Source: Metellina segmentata (Eukaryota; Arthropoda; Arachnida; Araneae; Tetragnathidae). From it: a stretch of DNA of 64,000 nt. Numbering within the stretch: position 1 is the stretch's first letter; each line of letters starts with the position of its first letter. Under the pieces are notes generated by a model, which saw only the letters and a list, made by a program, of their open reading frames with translations, ran no database searches and had not been told where the DNA came from. Position numbers and translations under genes: made by a program. Location of the stretch: assembly GCA_947359465.1 (NCBI GenBank), contig OX375872.1, forward strand, positions 77,977,100 through 78,041,099, given 5' to 3'. Shown piece after piece: positions 43,993-54,150 of this stretch.

Positions 43993-44876
43993 CAGTCCAG
44001 TCACATTAATGTGACCACCTGTCAAAAGCCAGAATAACCACATTTGGCAGAGCGGACCGCTGCGAGACGTGCAGGAAGAGAGTCAATTAGGTTTCTGAAG
44101 GTGTTCACCCAGTGAATGCAAGGAAAACATTCCCCATACCATAATGCTCCCTCCTCCAGCCTGGATCCTTCCGGCAATTGTTGCAGGGTGTTTGCTTTCA
44201 GAGGTTTCACGCCGTATACGCCAACGTCCATCTGTCCGATGGAGCATAAAACGTGATTCATCGGAAAAAGCCACCTGTCGCCACTCTGTGGACGTCCAGT
44301 TGCGGTACTGGCGTGCAAATTCCAGCCTTCGTCGCCGATGAACAGCAGTCAGCATAGGTGCATTAACCAGGCGTCTGCTGCGGAGGCCCATGCGCAGCAA
44401 CGTTCGCTGAACCGTTGTTGAGTATACACTCTTGGTAGCCCCTTGGTTCATCTGGACGGTCAGTTGCTCAACAGTTGCACGTCTATTCGCCCGAAGCCTT
44501 CGTATATCCGTAGCCTTCGTTCGCCTCTGTCATCTATAGCCCGTGGTGCACCACATGTGCCACGCCGCTGATTTTGGATAGTGCCATTTTGCAATGCACG
44601 GTATACTTTTACCACGGCGGCACGCGAACAGTTCACAAAATTAGCCGTTTCCGAAATGCTACCACCCTTGGCCCGAAAGCCAATAATCATGCCCCTTTTG
44701 GACGTCGGATAAATCGCTACGTTTCTGCATTACGCCAACGATTGAAATGCTTTCCAATGCCCTAGGACATCCTTTATATACACTCCACTGCCATGTGCTG
44801 CCACCTGCTTTTTGTGATTAGTTATTTCAAGTTGACGTCGAAAGTAGGTGGTGGTCACATTAATGTGACTGGACTG
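43993..44876 (-). mobile_element. Tc1-like transposon (family 4), internal deletion, matching TIRs
   Basis: 884 bp. Ends are matching 27 bp inverted repeats, CAGTCCAGTCACATTAATGT at left and ACATTAATGTGACTGGACTG at right, each followed inward by GACCACC or its complement. Left flank TA. About 700 bp shorter than an autonomous Tc1 because half the transposase is missing. Confidence 0.93.
44022..44715 (-). pseudogene. Tc1-like transposase missing its C-terminal catalytic half
   Basis: N-terminal helix-turn-helix pieces (IIGFRAKGGSISETANFVNC, SRAAVVKVYRALQNGTIQNQ) and a basic middle part lead to an open frame at 44083-44451: MNQGATKSVYSTTVQRTLLR, RRRLEFARQYRNWTSTEWRQ, VAFSDESRFMLHRTDGRWRI (first catalytic Asp), GGGSIMVWGMFSLHSLGEHL. 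Right after WGMFSLHS the sequence jumps to the extreme C-terminus (a frame ending LIDSLPARLAAVRSAKCGYS), so the second Asp, the Glu and about 110 residues are deleted. It could still be moved in trans if its matched ends are recognised. Confidence 0.92.
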
Positions 44877-45056
44877 TGTATAAAGCAGTAAATTAAGGCA
44901 ACTAAGTACTCCATTCAAGTTACATCTTTTCTATAAATCGAGATAAACAGACCTTTATGTGTTCGTAATCAATATCTTCGTCAAATGCGACTAAATTCGT
45001 ATTGAGAAAATATAAAAGTTACAAGAGAAAAATGATTTATTTAAAGAAATCACATT
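44877..45056. other. No recognisable feature
   Basis: AT-rich spacer. Confidence 0.5.
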
Positions 45057-45290
45057 AAAGGTATCGATCTGGTGTAAAATTTTCCGCAGATTTCAAATCC
45101 GTTGACATTTTTACTCTGTCTTTAACGATCGCGAAGACAGTAACTTGTACTCGCGAATAAAAAAGCCCTTTTGTTTTGTTTGCCGAATAAAATAAACCCC
45201 GACCAACAAAACACTTCGCCGGCGACTGAACTTCCACGGCAACTATTGTTTCGTCTCTCATACCGGTCTCCCGTACAGTATACTAATCAT
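45057..45290 (-). repeat. Helitron-related fragment
   Basis: The minus strand contains the module shared with the two Helitron-like elements (KDRVKMSTDLKSAENFTPDR if translated; GATTTGAAATCTGCGGAAAA as DNA). No Helitron ends were found. Confidence 0.7.
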
Positions 45291-45420
45291 AGATGCTTGC
45301 AACGAATGTTAAGTTATTTAATTATTACGTAACACATTATTGAATAATTGATGTTATATATGAATATCAATTCATAAATTGAAATAAATTAAGAATTAAA
45401 AAACTATTATTTTATTAAAA

Positions 45421-45545
45421 TAACATATAAAAGGTATTATTAATATATAAAAGGTATTATTAATATATAAAAGGTATTATTAATATATAAAAGGTATTAT
45501 TAATATTTAAAAGGTATCATTAATATATAAAAGGTATTATTTTTT
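45421..45545. repeat. 20 bp x 6 tandem repeat
   Basis: The unit TAATATATAAAAGGTATTAT repeats exactly in phase from 45421 to 45540, with two units carrying single changes. Confidence 0.97.
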
Positions 45546-45797
45546 AAAGGTAAAGACATATGTGTGTGTGCACGATAAAAAAAACCGATCCAAATATCCT
45601 GACATAAACATCGGTATAATTTTGATTGAATTACTACAACTAATAACTGCAACTAAGTAATCTTTTAGCTCCAAAGTGGCTTTTTAAAAATATTTTCGAA
45701 ACAATTTACAATAATTTGTATAAAAAATAAAACTAAAAATTATTTAAACGGGTATTAAAATGCTGGTGTTCCTTGAAATTATTTGTGAACCCATTTA

Positions 45798-46391
45798 CGA
45801 GGGCTGTTCAAAAAAGAATGATCATAATTTCTTTTAAAGGTGATTAAAAAAATCAAGAAAAATAAAATTCATATTGAATGTGTAGCGGGATAAGTTGAGA
45901 ATAGATAATGCAAGTTTCACGGTCATGACGTCGTTGCTGAGGCTTTGGCAGTCGGCCAAGACGCCTAGGTTTACTTTCACCAACGGCAAAAATAGATGTG
46001 ACACGCGAAGTGCAATACACTGCATTGAAATTCTGTTTTCGCCTTAAATCGTCAGATCTTTCAAAAACCAATGTCATGTGTGTTCCCCATCCTCCATATA
46101 GTCCTGATGTACACCATGCGGTTATTTCTCTTTCCCCGAATTTGAAGAAACACCTCCTTGAAAAGCGGTTGTCATCATCTTAAGCAGTGGTAAAAGTTGC
46201 GTAGGCGATTTTGAAGGACCTGTCAAAAAAATGGCTTCCAGCATGTGTTTGAAGAGTGGAAAAGAGGTGGGATAAGTGCTTTGCATGTAATGGGGAGTAT
46301 TTTGAGAAATACCATAACAATTTGGAGGATTAGTACAGAAAATTATTATTTTTTTATAATTTTATGATCATTCTTTATTGAACAGCCCTCG
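45798..46391 (+). mobile_element. mariner element remnant with intact-looking ends
   Basis: 594 bp. Ends CGAGGGCTGTTCAAAAAAGA and TCTTTATTGAACAGCCCTCG are inverted repeats of ~29 bp with one mismatch (continuing ATGATCATAA). TA precedes the left end; the right flank is GA, so that TA has mutated. More than half of the transposase is gone. Confidence 0.92.
46066..46300 (+). pseudogene. mariner transposase C-terminal remnant
   Basis: Reads HPPYSPDVHHAVISLSPNLK, KHLLEKRLSSS and a stop; then another frame gives AILKDLSKKWLPAC, and then RVEKRWDKCFACNGEYFEKY. This is the mariner C-terminus, where HPPYSPDLAPxDFxLFPxLK holds the third catalytic Asp (here DVHHAV, so that residue is lost). About 60 percent of the protein is missing at the N-terminal side. 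Confidence 0.88.
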
Positions 46392-46397
46392 GACGAA

Positions 46398-46668
46398 AGA
46401 ACCGCGTTAGCCGAGTTGGTGCATCGTGTACCAGGGGTTGGTGCACGTAAAGTCTGTCGTGACCTCAAATGTCCTCACTTTGGTGGGGTGTGGAAGTTGG
46501 AGACTGGAGTGCCAGCTCAGGTGTTGACTTCGTCATCTGACCGTAGTTCAAAATCACGTTTCGTTATCCCCGCATCATTCCCTTCGGGGGTTGATCCCGG
46601 ACCGTCACCAACAGCCCGTTGTGTTGCTCTAGTGCAACGTTAATTAACTACCTACCTACTAAACTGTT
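46398..46668 (+). mobile_element. SINE-A copy, short head
   Basis: Begins GAACCGCGTTAGCCGAGTTG, skips the box-B region, then GGGGTTGGTGCACG, GACCTCAAATGTCCTCACTT, TTGACTTCGTCATCTGACCG, GGGTTGATCCCGGACCGTCA, CAACAGCCCGTTGTGTTGCT and the ATTAACTACCTACCTAC end. It starts 7 bp after the mariner remnant. Confidence 0.9.
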
Positions 46669-47287
46669 GAAATTAAATAAATGCTGCACAAATTAAACTT
46701 TCATCATTCTTATTCCACCAGTATGTCATGGCACACAGGCTGAAAATGGCTTTCGATCTACGTACGAAGATGAAGGACAATTCCACACTTAAGTAAACCA
46801 GAAGACCAAAAGATTAAAAAAAATGTAAAGTAAAAAGTGTTATGCATCAAAATAAAGGTAATTTTTCTGGCTATTTGAATCAAATAAGGAATAGTAATTT
46901 TATACCTCTGTATAAATGCATAAGTCATTTAAAGTTGGATTAAAAATATTTACCTATGGTACCTTGTTTAAGCATATTATATTTATTACTATATTTCTGA
47001 TTAAGGAGCATATAATATCTGAATATTTTTAATCTCCAGTAATAATATGATAGTATACTATAAAAAAATTGATAAAAATGAAAGTATTATTAATTTTAAA
47101 TTATTGGGAAGGAGGTAACTTTCTATATCCTTCATATGATAAATCCGTTACAAATTTTGGTGAAAAAGTTTTCTGACGACATTAGTAACAAGTATAGACC
47201 TTCAATATTACTGAAGTAAAACAATCACAACAGGCATAATATGTATGATAAAAATAATTATTTTAATTAGTATTTTTTTGTAAAAAT
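46669..47287. other. No recognisable feature
   Basis: AT-rich, no motif. Confidence 0.5.
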
Positions 47288-48990
47288 GTGTAACAGACGT
47301 ATCATTGATATGTAACGGACGTATCACTACTATGTAGCGAACACATCATTTGTATAACATGGACAGTGGTTCTTCAAATTTGTAAGGAAAAAGTCACCAT
47401 ATTGATTTAAGAATGAAAAATGATTAATGTAGTATACGTAAGTACTAAAAAATTTAGTGGAAAATATTTTTATTTAATCAGGAAAAAGACAATTTGTGCT
47501 TTCCTTTACATATATTTACTTATATTTGTGTTAATATGTTGTTTCCTTTGTTGTAATTTTTATTATTTGGCATGACAAATTAAAATACTATATCTGGCAA
47601 CACCAAATGGAATATGGACTGTGATGTTAAACATTTGTGTCAGATATGAAAATCTCGGTGAGTCTTGAGTCACACAAACTAAATTTTAGAAGAAAAAAAA
47701 AGCAGGGGATAGTGGAGTTATAAAAACTAAAGAAAGTGGCACTATAGGAAATGATGGTGCTTCACAACATTTCAAACAGAAGTTTAATATTTACATATGG
47801 AGAACACGATTTTGTAGTTAAACTAAATTGGGATTTCTTCGCCACATCTATTGCAAAGGCGCACCTGATGGGATAGACAGCCAAGTGAAATTTCAAATGT
47901 GAAAAACATTAAATCAAGACAATTAACAATTCTGAATGCAAAAAATTTTGTTATTGTGCTCAGCTTAGGGAAAACACTCAGAAAGAAAATATCATCTCAT
48001 GACCCACTTAATCCCCAGTGTAATGGCAAATTCTAAAAATATTGTGTACGTTTCAGAAATTTCTAGAAAATCCGGAACGCTTTTTAACTTTATAGATCAA
48101 AAACATTTTTCTCATTAGTTAATAATAATGCAGAAGACCAATATAAATCTGTATCCAATAATGACAGTATAACATTCGGCTCATGGATCATGATAAAAAC
48201 TGACCACAGAAAAGGGGAACATAAAAGACTGTTGGAAAAGTGATTTCTGTCCATAGTCCAATCAGTGTAAAGTTTAAAAAAAAGGACAGGTGCAAAAGGT
48301 TTTTTCATTCGGAAAATATTGACATTTTTGTTGTGAATATAGAAGATATTGTGGACATAATTGATGAACCCACCGTCGATTATCGATTTAGATTGACATT
48401 TGATATATTTTTAAATCTGTACAATTTTTAACTTAAAAATGTTTTGTCATTGTGTAGTACCACGAAATTAAAAAAAAATTTAATTAAAGATTTTTTTATT
48501 CTGCCATTTATTATGGTAATTTATTATTATTATTATTTTATTTATGGTAACAATTCATCGTAGCATATTTTGTACAATAAGTAATCATAAAGCAGTGCAA
48601 ATATTTCAGAAGATGATACGTCCGTTTCACTACATGATACGTCCGTTACAATTTAAAATCTTTATTAAAAATTAAAGTTGTCCGCAAATTAGATAATCTA
48701 TGTATTTGTAATATCTTTGAATATTCCTCATTCATAAAAAACAAATTTTCATTATTTTCCTTTGTAAACGTGAGACAATTTGTCATTTGTGTTCAGAGTG
48801 ACACAATTTTTTTCCCTATAGGGATACGTCGGTTACACCTCCAAAGTATGTATCACCGCTGTTTTCGTTTTTAAAATAAAAATGTTTATTAGTGATACTT
48901 TTAGAGATAGTTATCCTCTATATAAATGCCAATAAAAAATTTTTCGCATACCTGAATGCTTTTATGTCTAATGATACACATCCGCTATAT
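47288..48990 (+). mobile_element. Unclassified decayed transposon with inverted clusters of a GTAACGGACGTATC motif
   Basis: At the left (47288-47350) TGTAACAGACGTATCATTGA, TATGTAACGGACGTATCAC and a third degenerate copy occur in one orientation. At the right (about 48610-48845) the reverse complement appears several times (TGATACGTCCGTTTCAC, GATACGTCCGTTACAAT, GGATACGTCGGTTACAC), with a worn copy near 48970. A decayed gene lies between. Exact ends and target duplication were not found. Confidence 0.6.
47820..48431 (+). pseudogene. Decayed transposon-type protein of unknown function
   Basis: Fragments in two or more frames: WDFFATS (47830), then one frame over CKGAPDGIDSQVKFQM and a stop; further EKHSERKYHLMTHLIPSVMA; then ENIDIFVVNIEDIVDIIDEP, TVDYRFRLTFDIFLNL. 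The pattern WxFFATSHxKGxxDGIGxxVKR followed later by a short C-terminal domain with a xIxPPT motif is one I recall from uncharacterised arthropod transposon-borne proteins; I cannot name the superfamily. Multiple stops and shifts. Confidence 0.5.
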
Positions 48991-49073
48991 ATGAAATTGC
49001 CCTGAAGTAGAGAGAAATATTCGGGTGTGTTTATTTCTAAACAAATTTTTGTTATTTAAAACAAAAATATTTT

Positions 49074-49150
49074 TTAACCCTCCAAGCGTCGTCCTATCTC
49101 GCCCACGATATCATAAATTTTGCTATTCAGTTTTTAAAACTATGAGATGC
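49074..49150. mobile_element. TTAA-type MITE, left-end fragment
   Basis: TTAACCCTCCAAGCGTCGTC and CCCACGATATCATAAATTTT match the left end of the MITE; the right end is lost. Confidence 0.6.
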
Positions 49151-50029
49151 TGTTATATATATATCTCCGTCTGTTGAAATAAGTAAAGGAAACATTTTAA
49201 CAAAGGGTAGATTTATTGTCCGTGAACCAAATAGCGTTTGAATGTCTCTCTGGTTTCATCTCATACCATTGTTGTGGTTTGTGCTAAACTGCAGGACGCA
49301 AAAGACTATGAATCTTCATGTCAAGATCGTAAATCGCATTTAAACGACAGACGGAACAAATCAATGATTACACAGTGCAGTACAGTACCAACTATTCTTA
49401 AGTATAATCAGATTACAATGGTTCCTTTTCATCGATGACACTTTACGCGAGTTTCCTTTCAAAAATGGTGAAGGACCATAGAGGAGTCCTCCTCTAAGTG
49501 AAGGACCGCTAGAGGGGTCTTTTGCCCCACGAGTAGAAAATTCCTTTGACTTGGATGTGGATAGTTTGGCGAGTTTATCTTTCGAAGTCTTCCTAGCGAT
49601 TTTCTTTAACTCTTTTTTTTTTCCGTTTCTCATCTGATTTTTAAGCAAAATCTATAATTTTAAATATTTTTCTGTTAAAAAGGACAAGGCAAGGCATTCC
49701 TTACTAAAAGAAAATATCGATTTTGGAGTGAAATCATCCGCAAAACAAATAAAAAAATAAGGTTCTTAAAAAGTATTTTTTTTGGATGAAAGACATGAAA
49801 GAAGGACAAAACTCCGCAAAAGGAAGGAATGCGTTTAGTATTGTTCAAATTGTCATATAAACATAATTTTAGGGTAAATTTAGTGTTAAAAGTATTACTG
49901 AAAGACACGGGGGTGAGAGAGACACTGACTACAATGGCTGATACGCAGATATTTATGAAATAAATAATGCTGAATATAGCGTTAAAAGCAAGTATCCAAA
50001 CTTTGTTTCGGTCTAATAAGCCCTCAAGT
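49151..50029. other. No recognisable gene
   Basis: A minus frame at 49361-49648 is lysine- and serine-rich without motifs. GTGAAGGACC and AGGGGTC are duplicated near 49465-49520. Confidence 0.45.
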
Positions 50030-50079
50030 TCCAGATTTTGATAGACGAGATATCTCGTCGAAACACCTTTGAGTGTTAA
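50030..50079. mobile_element. TTAA-type MITE, right-end fragment
   Basis: GATAGACGAGATATCTCGTC, GAAACACCTTTGAGTG then TTAA. About 50 bp only. Confidence 0.7.
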
Positions 50080-51011
50080 TTATTACCTATGTATTACCAA
50101 TATGTATTCCTAGACGATACAATTTTTTTTTCTCCTGAATGTAACTAACGGGATGATGATACATTTTTCTCTTAGATTTATACTGTTTTGTATGAGCAAG
50201 TGATAATGTAATAACTACAGCCCTGATGTTAAGGGTGTGCCTTTTCTTTTTGCCCTCTGCAGTAGAAGACTCAAATGAAGCAGGTTCTCCAGCATTACCT
50301 TTAAAAATTAGGTATTTTAATTGATCTTTTAATGCATATTTTGTGTTTCTTTAGGTTTTAGTTATATATCGGTCTGAAAACTTCGCTGGTAGTGGTGGGG
50401 GAGAGGTCACAAAGTTCCACTTTTGTGAAATATGGTAAACCAACACCTCCCATTTGGTGTAGGGGCGTTAAAAGAGGTTTTAAAGCAGACATAGAGATGC
50501 CAGAACACGTGGTTGCTTTGACCTTTGAAACCCTTACCAAGGTCAATTGTGAGGCGCAAAATGCTGATTAGTTGAATTTCAATTTATTAAAAACACTCAT
50601 ATCTCATAGATATTCATACTTCCTACAACATGAAAATTCCAGCATTTTCAAAATGTATTTCAGAATCGGAAAATTCACGCAATATGGAGCATATTTCATT
50701 TTACATACATTAGATGGATTCCATATAAAGTATACAAGTGCTTTGAAGGAAGGCGCTTGTTTTAAGAAAAATAAATTTAACGGAAAACCATTATTGAAGA
50801 TTCACAAACAAATATATATTTCGATAAATCGCGCATTAAAAATATGTAGTGAACTTTTTTCTCTTAAATAATTGCTACTAAAAGTATATTTAAAATATTT
50901 TCAGCTCCTTGTGAAACACCGAAAATCCTTCAAGAGAAGACTATTTTTCATAACAAAAAACGAATTCTTGACGGACGTTCTAAACAGAATATGAGCCTTC
51001 CAAACTCCGGG
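50080..51011. other. No recognisable gene
   Basis: The 99-codon plus frame at 50572-50871 is AT-driven and without motif. Confidence 0.45.
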
Positions 51012-51758
51012 CTAGCCACTGCGTGGCTAGCCCGGCTTTGCCCGTGATATAAGGTATTATTCTGGTGTAAAGTTTTCCGTAGATTTCAAATCCGTTGAAA
51101 TTTTTAATCTATCTTTAACGAATCCGCTTTTACAAAAAAGAACTAAACAATGCATCAAAAAATTTTTTTAATATTTTTTCGCTGTCCACTGAAAAAGGCA
51201 GGAAATGTAATTTTTTTTTAACGCGAAGGAGGGCGCGAAATGACAATCTGTTTATTTTTGGAAAGAGAAAGTTACCGCGACGTCACAAACTCGTGCGAAA
51301 ATATAAAAGATATATTCAGTTTAAAAGTTATTTATATAAAGAAAATTATATTTTTAGGTATGGATCTGAAGTGAAATTTTCCGCAGATTTCAAATCCGCT
51401 GAAATTTTTACTCTATCTTTAACGTTCTAGGAGATAGAAAAAGAACTAATTGACTCCAGTAAAAAGATTTTTTTTATCGTCTGGCAGAAAAATTATTTAT
51501 TCGCGTTTCGGAAACGAAAACAATAAATTTAGAATATGTGATTTCTTCTACGCTGTAGTATTCAATAATGATTAAATTTCATTGAATTCATTTTAAACTG
51601 TTCTAGATTAAATTTTAAAATTCGCCGCGACCCAAAAATTGCAAAACATTTGGACTACCTGTGTGCCAAATCACATTGCTGTAAGTGCCATAGAATCGTC
51701 AGGATTGTGTGTCAAATAAACAAACAGACAGACAAACACTTCCTTTTATAATAGTAGA
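51012..51758 (-). mobile_element. Helitron-like non-autonomous element
   Basis: On the minus strand it begins TCTACTATTATAAAAGGAAG, TGTTTGTCTGTCTG and ends with a hairpin, GCCACGCAGTGGC followed by TAG (CTAG). The beginning matches the Helitron-like element at 40420. Two internal copies of the GATTTGAAATCTGCGG module lie about 305 bp apart (near 51080 and 51385). The palindrome around the 3' end has a 13 bp perfect stem (CCGGGCTAGCCAC). Confidence 0.75.
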
Positions 51759-52242
51759 GATAATTACTTGTCAAGATTTATTGTGAAGCGTTATAGTATG
51801 TGCACTTTATTTGTGAACCCACACGTTTCTATTTGCACACGTTTTTTATAAAAGCTTTTACTCAGTAAACACAGTTGTAGATATTCAATTTAATTAAAAT
51901 ATTAATCATATTTCCAGTTTTCACGTACAATAAGCTGTGTTCGATTCTGTTTTTGTAGAGTGTTAAAGTAAATAAATAATTCTAGAAATAAATAAATTAT
52001 AACTTATTTCGGTCCTTCCTACTCTCTGCATGAAACTGAGTTGTTGAGTAAATACGTTTTGCACATTTTTTATCCTCTTCATTTCTAAAGCACCCGTCTA
52101 GGTACATTAAAAAGGAATAACCTTTTCGACCTTCAAAACGTTGGTATATTCTTAAAATTCTGTTCTCCCCATTCAATCTCACACGAATACTGTGAACCCT
52201 GAGGATAATGCTCCTTAATAGGTAGTATGTCCATTTGGATTA
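51759..52242. other. No recognisable feature
   Basis: AT-rich spacer. The 61-codon minus frame at 51997 has no motif. Confidence 0.5.
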
Positions 52243-52310
52243 CATTGGATGTTGGGGTTTTATGGCGCAAGGTCCAAAAGTGGAGAAGTTGCGCCTACAT
52301 CCATTTGGGG
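52243..52310 (-). repeat. LINE/SINE-B type tail fragment
   Basis: TGTTGGGGTTTTATGGCGCA, AGGTCCAAAAGTGGAGAAGT, TGCGCCTACATCC: the tail hairpin in minus orientation, with GGCGCAAGG pairing across to TTGCGCC. Confidence 0.62.
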
Positions 52311-52344
52311 ACAAATTTTTAACTATTAAATTTTTGAAAAGTAA

Positions 52345-52635
52345 AGGGACAGTGGTAACTCGGTTATAAGATTAGAGGATTCAGCCGAAGGGTTGCGAGT
52401 TCGAGACTAGATCCAACCAAAGTCCGTCATGTACATGGGTGGGGAGCTGGTGAATGTTAATTCTGTCGTGGCTTTTGGTGTAGAAGTTTGGGGAGAGGGT
52501 ACAGCTCAGGTGTTGACCTCGTCATCTGACCGTAGTTGAGATGTCCTCGAATATTTCCTTTCGGGATTGATACCGGACGGTCGCCAATGGTCCGTTGTGT
52601 CGCTGAAATGCGATGTAAATTCAATCACCTACCTT
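52345..52635 (+). mobile_element. SINE-A copy, near full length
   Basis: AGTGGTAACTCGGTTATAAG head, GGTTGCGAGTTCGAGACTAG box B, CCAAAGTCCGTCATGTACAT, TTGACCTCGTCATCTGACCG, TTTCGGGATTGATACCGGAC, GGTCGCCAATGGTCCGTTGT, end TCAATCACCTACC. A deletion removed part of the GGCGTGGTGTGG region. Confidence 0.88.
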
Positions 52636-52674
52636 TAAAAACATTTTCTTTTATTAATATAATTTTTGTTATTT

Positions 52675-52722
52675 CTGAGTCTCAAATATGTTAAAAAGCA
52701 GTTAACATATTTGAGACTCAGG
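52675..52722. repeat. Strong hairpin, ~20 bp stem
   Basis: CTGAGTCTCAAATATGTTAA at left and TTAACATATTTGAGACTCAG at right are reverse complements separated by 8 nt. It lies about 40 bp past a SINE-A 3' end. Confidence 0.95.
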
Positions 52723-53689
52723 GCTGGGTTAATTTATAAGAATTAATTGTCTATTGCCTTTAATATTTATTGTTACATATATGTGTTTTGTGTATTATAC
52801 ATATATCGTATTGTGTATTATATAATTATATATACTGTGTTATGTATTATATAAATTGTGTTATGTAGTATGTATATTGTGCTGTGTACTGCTTTTGGCA
52901 ACTTTGAACGCTTGGTAATTTTCTCACCGTGATAGCCGTGAGAAAATAAATACAAGTATTGTGCTTTAATCTTGAATTCCGTGGAGGGCAAAAGTACACA
53001 GATGAAGCTCGTTTCCGTACAGGGGCGGTGTTTCGTATGGGTTAACTATCCTCTCGCGAGAGAAGGATTGTAACGGCTGACCACTTAGAATGGATTGGCT
53101 TCTAGTTTTCGGGTTTACCTTTGGATGGGGATTGATTAATTTCGCGGTTCTTCAGAATTTGAATTACGGTACAAATAGTCGTACACGCGCACAATCAGCG
53201 CACTGTTCCTTTAGAGAATACGATTGTGAGATTAAGAGAGTGGTGAAGAACAGAAGACTTAACTTAAAAGAATTTCCCGGTGACTTCGCGGGCTACTTGA
53301 GAGAGGATCATATTGATGAACCCGGAACAACGCTCCTCCACGGATTGTGCGCGCTACCAAATTGTATTTGATGTGCTATAAAAGTTGCTTGTAAAAAACA
53401 CTTTCCCTCTTTACCAACCTGGATCCTATGCATGATACCCGACATGTCTAAACTTCTCCGTATTTTCCCGAGATTCCGAGCAGCCGAGGGTGAATCTATC
53501 TCTTCGCGTTTTGGCATCGGTCTCCTTTTGTGTTTTGAACTATTATTTGTGAAAATTTATTTTTCGTGACTTCTTGAGTCTTTCTCTTGCTTAACTGTTA
53601 ATTTGCATTCATTATACTTTAATTTCTATGTAATAAATTTTCTATTTCATTTTTAAAATAACCGTGTTCAGATGCTTTATTACTTATAT
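52723..53689. other. No confident gene; one ATG-initiated 93-codon frame
   Basis: 53090-53371 plus has an ATG, a hydrophobic start (MDWLLVFGFTFGWGLINFAV) that could pass as a signal peptide, then a hydrophilic part. No homology comes to mind and no exon signals stand out, so I do not call it a gene. 52790-52900 is a degenerate TGTGTTATGTATTATATAAT-type repeat. Confidence 0.4.
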
Positions 53690-53780
53690 CGTAGTTGGTA
53701 GTTTTAATTAAAATCGTACTAAAGCAACACAGCTGGCTATTGACGACGGTCCGGGATCAATCCCCTAAGGGAAAATATCT
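53690..53780 (-). mobile_element. SINE-A 3' fragment
   Basis: TTTTAATTAAAATCGTACTA, AAGCAACACAGCTGGCTATT, GACGGTCCGGGATCAATCCC, ends AAGGGAAAATATCTG. Confidence 0.8.
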
Positions 53781-53894
53781 GATTACTTATATGGAGGCAA
53801 ATCTTTGTAAAAGGTAAATTTTTGTCACTCATTTTCTTAACATAACATAGTTCATAAAATAATATTTAAAACATAATTTTTTCCGTACTCATAA

Positions 53895-54150
53895 GCACGG
53901 GTAGGTAGTCAATTAACATCGCACTAAAGCAACACAACGAGCTATTGGTATCGGTCCGTGATCAACCCCGAAGGGAAAGATCCGAGGAGAACACCACGTG
54001 ATTTTTAACCACTGTCAGAGGACGAGGTCATCACCAGAGCTGGCGCCCCACCTCTCCAAACTTCCACACCTCGTCAACTTGAGGAAATTTGAGACCACGA
54101 CAGATATAACGTGCACCAACAACAACCGACAATCTTTGGTTGGATTGAGC
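53895..54150 (-). mobile_element. SINE-A copy
   Basis: ACGGGTAGGTAGTCAATTAA, CGCACTAAAGCAACACAACG, AGAGGACGAGGTCATCACCA, CTCTCCAAACTTCCACACCT, TTGAGACCACGACAGATATA, GACAATCTTTGGTTGGATTG. The head is missing. Confidence 0.88.

Noticed and set aside
53090..53371. 93-codon ATG frame with a signal-peptide-like start
   Set aside because: No motif, no promoter or splice evidence, and frames of this length are expected by chance here. Left as unannotated.
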